Shown: in pieces, positions 16,480 to 20,169 of the stretch
Layout of the letters: every line of letters begins with the position of its first letter
How positions within the stretch are numbered: the first letter of the stretch is position 1
DNA from: Actinomycetota bacterium
GTDB lineage: Bacteria > Actinomycetota > Humimicrobiia > Humimicrobiales > Humimicrobiaceae
DNA: 20,169 nt
Assembly: GCA_022865545.1 (NCBI GenBank)
Contig: JALHTA010000075.1
Coordinates: 1 to 20,169, forward strand
Direction: 5' to 3'
The notes under the pieces: generated by a model
Database searches by the model: none
What the model saw: the letters and a program-made list of their open reading frames with translations, nothing else
Told to the model about the DNA's origin: nothing
Program-made: the position numbers and the translations under genes

Positions 16480-17031
16480 TTAACTGGTTGCAGAGGCTGC
16501 TGCTTTTCCGACTTTTCGCCTGATGATCTCGTCAGAATATTTTATCCCTTTACCTTTATATGGTTCAGGCGGCCTTATCTTTCTTATATTGGCCGCTGTC
16601 TCCCCTATGATCTGCTTATCGATGCCTTTTACAATAATAGTAGTATTATCAGGAACTTCAAAAGTGATACCTTCAGCTTTTTTAAAAAGCACCGGATTTG
16701 AATATCCTACAAGCAACTCAAGGTCAGTGCCCTTAAGGCTGGCCCTATACCCTACTCCTACTATCTTTAAGGTCTTGGAAAATCCTTCAGAAACTCCCAA
16801 TACCATATTATTTAAGAGACTCCTGTATAGACCATATTTTGATCTTACTTCTTTGCTTGTAGAAAGAGGCCTTATGACCACATTATTTTCTTCACGGTCT
16901 ACTTTGATTGCTTTTTCATCATATTCCTGAAATAGCTCTCCAAGCTTTCCCTTAACAGAAATGCTGTTTTTTTCTATTTTTATTTCAATACCATCTGGAA
17001 CAACTACTGGCTTCTTACCTATCCTGGACAA
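16480..17031 (-). CDS. rplF: 50S ribosomal protein L6
   Basis: L6 binds 23S rRNA near the sarcin-ricin loop and the factor-binding site. The 183 residues begin MSRIGKKPVVVPDGIEI and carry the duplicated L6 fold. Markers are LGVSEGFSKTLKIVGVGYRA in the middle, GYSNPV, and the C-terminal signature PPEPYKGKGIKYSDEII. The start codon is TTG, with GAGGAG 8 nt upstream and no better in-frame start nearby. It lies 19 nt after rpsH and 16 nt before rplR. Length is close to the family's usual 175-185. Confidence 0.96.
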   Translation of the reverse strand: MSRIGKKPVVVPDGIEIKIEKNSISVKGKLGELFQEYDEKAIKVDREENNVVIRPLSTSKEVRSKYGLYRSLLNNMVLGVSEGFSKTLKIVGVGYRASLKGTDLELLVGYSNPVLFKKAEGITFEVPDNTTIIVKGIDKQIIGETAANIRKIRPPEPYKGKGIKYSDEIIRRKVGKAAASATS

Positions 17032-17050
17032 AATCTTAACTCCTCTCTTA

Positions 17051-17455
17051 TTACCAAACTGAACAGATTACCTCGCCGCCTATTCCAGATTCCTTTGCTT
17101 TTGAACCTGTAAGCACGCCTTTTGAGGTGGACACTATAACTACTCCCAGTCCGCCCAGTACCTTGGGTATTTTATCTTTTTCTGCATATACTCTAAGTCC
17201 GGGTTTGCTGATCCTTTTTAGACCGCTAATAGCGCAATTTCCATTTTTATTATATTTTAGATGTACTTTTATTACACCCTGAATACCTTCATCTTTCCTG
17301 ATCTCATGGGTTCTTATATAACCCTCTTCATCAAGAATATTTGCAATATCGGCCTTGTATTTTGAAAAAGGTATAACCACAGTATCCATATTAGTGGTGT
17401 AAGCATTTTTAATCCTTGCCAACATATCGGCAACCGGATCAGACATATACGACAT
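17051..17455 (-). CDS. rpsH: 30S ribosomal protein S8
   Basis: S8 binds the 16S central domain and, in E. coli, also represses the spc operon by binding its mRNA near L5. The 134 residues contain DPVADMLARIKNAY at the N-terminus, and STSKGVLTGSKAKESGIGGE with the terminal CSVW at the C-terminus, both strong S8 signatures. AAGGAG lies 6 nt before the ATG at 17455 and fixes the start (MSYMSDP) over the internal ATG at codon 4. It lies 12 nt after S14 and 19 nt before L6. Whether S8 autoregulation exists here cannot be judged by eye. Confidence 0.97.
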   Translation of the reverse strand: MSYMSDPVADMLARIKNAYTTNMDTVVIPFSKYKADIANILDEEGYIRTHEIRKDEGIQGVIKVHLKYNKNGNCAISGLKRISKPGLRVYAEKDKIPKVLGGLGVVIVSTSKGVLTGSKAKESGIGGEVICSVW

Positions 17456-17467
17456 AAATTTCTCCTT

Positions 17468-17653
17468 CTACCAACTGGACTTGGTCAGTCCGGGAATCTT
17501 CCCTTCGTGGGCCAATTCTCTTAAACAAATACGACACAACCCGAATTTCCTAAAATAACCTCTCGGCCTGCCGCACCTAAAACATCTATTATATTGCCTT
17601 GTCTTATATTTCGGTTCTCTTTTTTGTTTTGCTATTAATGATTTCTTAGCCAC
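17468..17653 (-). CDS. rpsN: 30S ribosomal protein S14, short zinc-binding type (S14 type Z)
   Basis: S14 is a late-assembling 30S head protein near S3, S10 and the decoding region. This is the short form of 61 residues, ending in GLTKSSW, with a zinc-binding site at C24, C27, C40 and C43 (CFRC and CRIC). The type without zinc is about 90-100 residues and lacks these cysteines. The start is GTG ([10 protein letters not shown]), with AGGAGG 5 nt upstream. It lies in the conserved slot between L5 and S8, with gaps of 9 and 12 nt. The name rpsZ is also used for this form. Confidence 0.97.
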   Translation of the reverse strand: MAKKSLIAKQKREPKYKTRQYNRCFRCGRPRGYFRKFGLCRICLRELAHEGKIPGLTKSSW

Positions 17654-17662
17654 AGAGTCCTC

Positions 17663-18220
17663 CTACTGGCTCGAATTATTATTTCTAAACGGAAATCCGA
17701 ATTCTGTTAACAGGTCCAACCCATTGGAATCATCAACCGATGAAGTAGCGATAGTTACATTCATTCCCTTTACGGATTCTACTTTATCATAGTTTATTTC
17801 CGGGAAGATCAGCTGGTCTTTGATCCCCATGGTGTAATTACCAGCACCGTCAAAACTTTTTTTGGATAGCCCCCTGAAGTCCCTTACTCTCGGCAGCGAA
17901 ATACTTAATAGCCGGTCAAGGAATTCATACATCCTATCCCCCCTGAGTGTTACCATGCAGCCTATGGGATTGCCTTCCCTTACCTTGAACGCCGCAATGG
18001 ATTTCTTAGCTTTTGTAATAACTGGTCTTTGTCCTGTTATTACTGCCAGGTCCTCACTTGCAGCATCAAGCTCTTTTATGTTCTCCGTCGCTGAGCCCAC
18101 CCCCATATTTACACATATCTTTAGCAATTTTGGGATCTCCATTATGTTTTTATACTTCCCACTCTTCATGAGTTTGGGTACGATTTCCTTTTTATACTTT
18201 TCTTTAAGTCTGGGTTTCAT
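17663..18220 (-). CDS. rplE: 50S ribosomal protein L5
   Basis: L5 binds 5S rRNA in the central protuberance and contacts the P-site tRNA and S13. The 185 residues begin [18 protein letters not shown]. They show the family segments [65 protein letters not shown] and [15 protein letters not shown]. The C-terminus ([12 protein letters not shown]) is also standard. The ATG is preceded by a GAGGTG site. The gene lies 21 nt after rplX and 9 nt before the zinc-type S14 gene. It is complete, with nothing unusual. Confidence 0.97.
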   Translation of the reverse strand: MKPRLKEKYKKEIVPKLMKSGKYKNIMEIPKLLKICVNMGVGSATENIKELDAASEDLAVITGQRPVITKAKKSIAAFKVREGNPIGCMVTLRGDRMYEFLDRLLSISLPRVRDFRGLSKKSFDGAGNYTMGIKDQLIFPEINYDKVESVKGMNVTIATSSVDDSNGLDLLTEFGFPFRNNNSSQ

Positions 18221-18241
18221 CTATACACCTCAAGCAATATC

Positions 18242-18553
18242 TTAAATCTGTTGATTACATTTTTTACAAACTCTGGATTTCTGGCCAGCTCCACTTATAT
18301 CAAATCCCATTCTGGCAGGTTTTCCGCAATTAGGGCACACTACCCTGACATTGGCAATACCGATCGGACCTTCTTTCTTGACTATTCCGCCCGGCTTACT
18401 CTGGTCCTTCTGCCTGATATGTTTATTTATTATATTGGCCCCTTCTACAAATACTTTTCCATCCTCATTATTGATCCTCAGGACCTTTCCTAATTTTCCT
18501 CTGTCCTTACCTTTTATGATCTTTACCTTGTCATTTACTTTTATCTTTAGCAT
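18242..18553 (-). CDS. rplX: 50S ribosomal protein L24, zinc-ribbon type
   Basis: L24 binds the 5' part of 23S rRNA and starts 50S assembly. Of its 103 residues, the N-terminal KOW domain runs from about 3 to 36 (VKIIKGKDRGKLGKVL), followed by the NIINKHIR loop and GGIVKKEGPI. The C-terminal third contains four cysteines (C73, C76, C96, C99) in CPNC and CKKC pairs. This pattern occurs in many bacterial L24 proteins and suggests a zinc knuckle. The start is ATG with AGGAG upstream. It sits in the usual L14-L24-L5 order, 13 nt after rplN and 21 nt before rplE. Confidence 0.97.
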   Translation of the reverse strand: MLKIKVNDKVKIIKGKDRGKLGKVLRINNEDGKVFVEGANIINKHIRQKDQSKPGGIVKKEGPIGIANVRVVCPNCGKPARMGFDISGAGQKSRVCKKCNQQI

Positions 18554-18566
18554 TTAAGTCTCCTAA

Positions 18567-18935
18567 TTATAATACTTCCGGTGAAAGAGATATTATCTTC
18601 ATAAAATTCTTTTCCCTCAGTTCCCTGGCTACAGGACCGAAGATCCTGGTCCCTCTGGGATTATTGGTACTATCAATAATAACTGCGGCATTCTCATCAA
18701 ACCTGATATATGAACCGTCTGGTCTTCTATACTGTTTTTTTGATCTTACAAGTACGGCTCTTACAATTTCGCTCTTCTTAACTACCCCGCCAGGATTGGC
18801 GACCTTTACAGTAGCTACAAAAATATCACCTATGCGGGCATATCTTCTTTTGGATCCACCAAGGACCTTTATGCATTTTATTTCTTTTGCACCTGTATTA
18901 TCAGCGATCTTTACTTTACTTTCCGATTGAATCAT
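18567..18935 (-). CDS. rplN: 50S ribosomal protein L14
   Basis: L14 binds 23S rRNA at the subunit interface and forms an intersubunit bridge. The frame opens at 18986, but the first 17 codons would overlap rpsQ and have no family counterpart. The ATG at 18935 gives [18 protein letters not shown], the usual L14 start, and AAGGA lies about 8 nt upstream. The resulting 122 residues equal the standard family length. Further signatures are [34 protein letters not shown], and the C-terminal [19 protein letters not shown]. It lies 14 nt after rpsQ and 13 nt before rplX. Confidence 0.97.
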   Translation of the reverse strand: MIQSESKVKIADNTGAKEIKCIKVLGGSKRRYARIGDIFVATVKVANPGGVVKKSEIVRAVLVRSKKQYRRPDGSYIRFDENAAVIIDSTNNPRGTRIFGPVARELREKNFMKIISLSPEVL

Positions 18936-18949
18936 CTTATTTTCCTTCT

Positions 18950-19204
18950 CTATTCCGCTTTCTTGACAACTTCTTCTAGTCTCCATCTCTTAGTCTTGCT
19001 CAAAGGTCTGGTTTCAGTGATCTTTACTACATCTCCTAGCTTGCCGTCTTGCTTGGGATCATGTGCTTTATACTTTTTCATTCTTCTTAATATCTTATTA
19101 TATAGAGGATGTTTATAATGAGACTCTACAGCAACAACAATGGTCTTTTCCATTTTATCACTTACTATTGTACCTATTCTCGTTTTTCTATTTGCCCTAT
19201 CCAA
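18950..19204 (-). CDS. rpsQ: 30S ribosomal protein S17
   Basis: S17 is a primary 16S rRNA-binding protein with an OB fold that acts early in 30S assembly. The 84 residues carry the family signature: [15 protein letters not shown], then [14 protein letters not shown], then the AHDP segment, and [18 protein letters not shown], which matches the classic GD-V-I-ETRPLSK-KRW motif. The start is TTG with AAGGGGG 6 nt upstream. It begins 11 nt after the rpmC stop and ends 14 nt before rplN. Length is normal and no residues appear to be missing. Confidence 0.96.
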   Translation of the reverse strand: MDRANRKTRIGTIVSDKMEKTIVVAVESHYKHPLYNKILRRMKKYKAHDPKQDGKLGDVVKITETRPLSKTKRWRLEEVVKKAE

Positions 19205-19215
19205 AAAAATCCCCC

Positions 19216-19533
19216 TTACTTGATTTCACTACTAGCTTTAGTCTTTTTATCATCCTTTTTACCGGTCTTTTTTACTGATATCTTCTTTGCAGCCGGACTT
19301 TTTTTCTTTGCCCTGGTTTTTGTAGCTTTCAGACCCAGGTTTATCCCCAGTTCCTTTTCACGTATCAATGTCTCTATCCTGGCTATATCTCTGCCCAGAT
19401 CGCCAATAGCCTGTGTATTTTCAACCTGGCCTATGGCTTTCTGAAACTTTAGAGTAAAGAGGTTCTTCTTAATATCATTAAGCTTTCCTTCAAGTTCCTC
19501 TCTTGTCTGTTCTCTTATATCACTTGCTCTCAT
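19216..19533 (-). CDS. rpmC: 50S ribosomal protein L29 with long basic C-terminal tail
   Basis: L29 is a small helical-hairpin protein beside the polypeptide exit tunnel, next to L23. Residues 1-65 are a normal L29: [18 protein letters not shown], then the [16 protein letters not shown] core, then a second helix ending in REKELGI. Family members are usually 60-75 residues, but this frame continues to 105. The extra 40 residues are rich in Lys, Ala and Ser ([19 protein letters not shown]) and end in SSEIK. The tail is in frame, has no internal stop, and ends 11 nt before rpsQ, so it is probably translated. The SD is weak (GGA, 6 nt before the ATG). Confidence 0.95.
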   Translation of the reverse strand: MRASDIREQTREELEGKLNDIKKNLFTLKFQKAIGQVENTQAIGDLGRDIARIETLIREKELGINLGLKATKTRAKKKSPAAKKISVKKTGKKDDKKTKASSEIK

Positions 19534-19553
19534 TTTTATTCCAATCAGTCTTA

Positions 19554-19970
19554 CTATTCGCCGTAAATAAACTTGGTCTTTATTGATAATTTATTTGAAG
19601 CCAACCTTATAGCTTCTTTTGCAATATCTAAACTGACCACGGAGAGTTCAAACAACACTTTTCCGGGCTTCACAACAGCCACCCAGCTCTCGGGAGCGCC
19701 TTTACCGCCTCCCATACGAGTTTCAGCCGGTTTTTTGGTTATTGGCTTATGTGGAAAGACACTTATCCATACCTTGCCTCCCCTTTTAATATGCCTGGTA
19801 AGTGCAACTCTTGCTGCTTCCAGTTGCTTACTAGTTACCCAGCCTGGTTCAAGGGCTTGCAGACCATATTCTCCAAAAGCAAGGTTTGTACCTCCCTTTG
19901 CAGTTCCTTTCATCCTGCCTCTATGCACTTTTCTGTGCTTAACCCTTTTCGGCATTAACATTGGTGACAT
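19554..19970 (-). CDS. rplP: 50S ribosomal protein L16
   Basis: L16 sits in the large subunit near the A site and the central protuberance and helps position the aminoacyl-tRNA. The 138 residues match the family over its full length: [17 protein letters not shown] near the N-terminus, the [21 protein letters not shown] block, and the KTKF motif close to the end. The family usually begins at MLMPKR, which would be codon 4 here (19961). However, AGGAG lies 6 nt before the ATG at 19970 and 15 nt before the later ATG. The upstream start, with three extra residues (MSP), is therefore preferred. It lies 14 nt after the rpsC stop and 20 nt before rpmC, within the S10 operon. Confidence 0.96.
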   Translation of the reverse strand: MSPMLMPKRVKHRKVHRGRMKGTAKGGTNLAFGEYGLQALEPGWVTSKQLEAARVALTRHIKRGGKVWISVFPHKPITKKPAETRMGGGKGAPESWVAVVKPGKVLFELSVVSLDIAKEAIRLASNKLSIKTKFIYGE

Positions 19971-19984
19971 GAATATCTCCTAAC

Positions 19985-20169
19985 TTAAGCTTTTTCTTCC
20001 TGGTCTTTTTTATCTTCTTTATCTTTGGATCCGCTAGCGGCATCCTTATCTTTTTTTGTATCAGCTTTTTCTGTTTCTTTCTTGCTGGCCTTCATTTTAG
20101 CCTCTTTGGCTTTTTCTAGAATTCTTTCTTCTGCCATTCTTTCTATGACTTCATCTTTTTTGTCTTTAA
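19985..20169 (-). CDS. rpsC: 30S ribosomal protein S3, C-terminal end only (partial)
   Basis: This open frame enters from the right edge and stops with TAA at 19985, giving 60 residues. The first part (ERMAEERILEKAKEAK) looks helical and charged. The last 30 or so residues are low-complexity Lys/Asp/Glu/Ser and end in QEEKA. The S3 body is outside the window, so the call rests on position: S3 comes directly before L16 in S10 operons, and the stop lies 14 nt before rplP. S3 lines the mRNA entry channel of the 30S subunit, and C-terminal extensions are known in several phyla. A separate small gene starting at the internal ATG (about 50 residues) is possible but less likely, because the frame stays open to the edge. 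Confidence 0.72.
   Translation of the reverse strand, partial: KDKKDEVIERMAEERILEKAKEAKMKASKKETEKADTKKDKDAASGSKDKEDKKDQEEKA

Noticed and set aside
1-20169. Insertion sequences, CRISPR arrays, tRNA or rRNA genes, phage genes
   Set aside because: No transposase-like frames, direct-repeat arrays, tRNA-like folds or rRNA segments were seen; coding is nearly continuous with housekeeping genes.

Overview
This window is an ordinary but informative bacterial core-gene cluster. Every gene reads on the minus strand, so transcription runs from the right edge to the left. The DNA is AT-rich. Starts are preceded by strong GGAGG-type Shine-Dalgarno (SD) sites, and GTG and TTG starts are common. No mobile elements, tRNAs, rRNAs or CRISPR arrays were seen.

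Layout in transcription order: the end of the S10 operon and the spc operon (rpsC 3' end, rplP, rpmC, rpsQ, rplN, rplX, rplE, zinc-type rpsN, rpsH, rplF, rplR, rpsE, rplO, secY, adk, map); then the alpha-operon block (infA, rpmJ, rpsM, rpsK, rpsD, rpoA, rplQ); then truA, rplM and rpsI. After a 282-bp gap holding a strong hairpin come glmM and glmS (UDP-GlcNAc precursor synthesis), acpS, a bifunctional NAD(P)HX epimerase/dehydratase, a CBS-pair protein, and alr (D-alanine for peptidoglycan). Together they make the ribosome, the RNA polymerase alpha subunit, the Sec channel, and peptidoglycan and acyl-carrier precursors.

Organism: the order rplM-rpsI-glmM-glmS-acpS-nnr-alr directly behind the alpha operon resembles Actinomycetota, and parts of it resemble Firmicutes. 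With the AT-rich composition, a low-GC deep-branching Actinomycetota lineage or a related monoderm is a reasonable guess, but this is inference. All the zinc-binding versions of S4, S14, L24, L36 and adenylate kinase are present.

Points of interest: infA has no ATG, GTG or TTG start; an ATC codon sits exactly where the SD and the family N-terminus place the start. rpmD (L30) is missing from its usual place between rpsE and rplO. L29 carries a lysine-rich tail of about 40 residues and S3 a charged tail. The rpsI-glmM gap has a 15-bp hairpin with a possible competing pairing. No previously undescribed multi-gene system was found.
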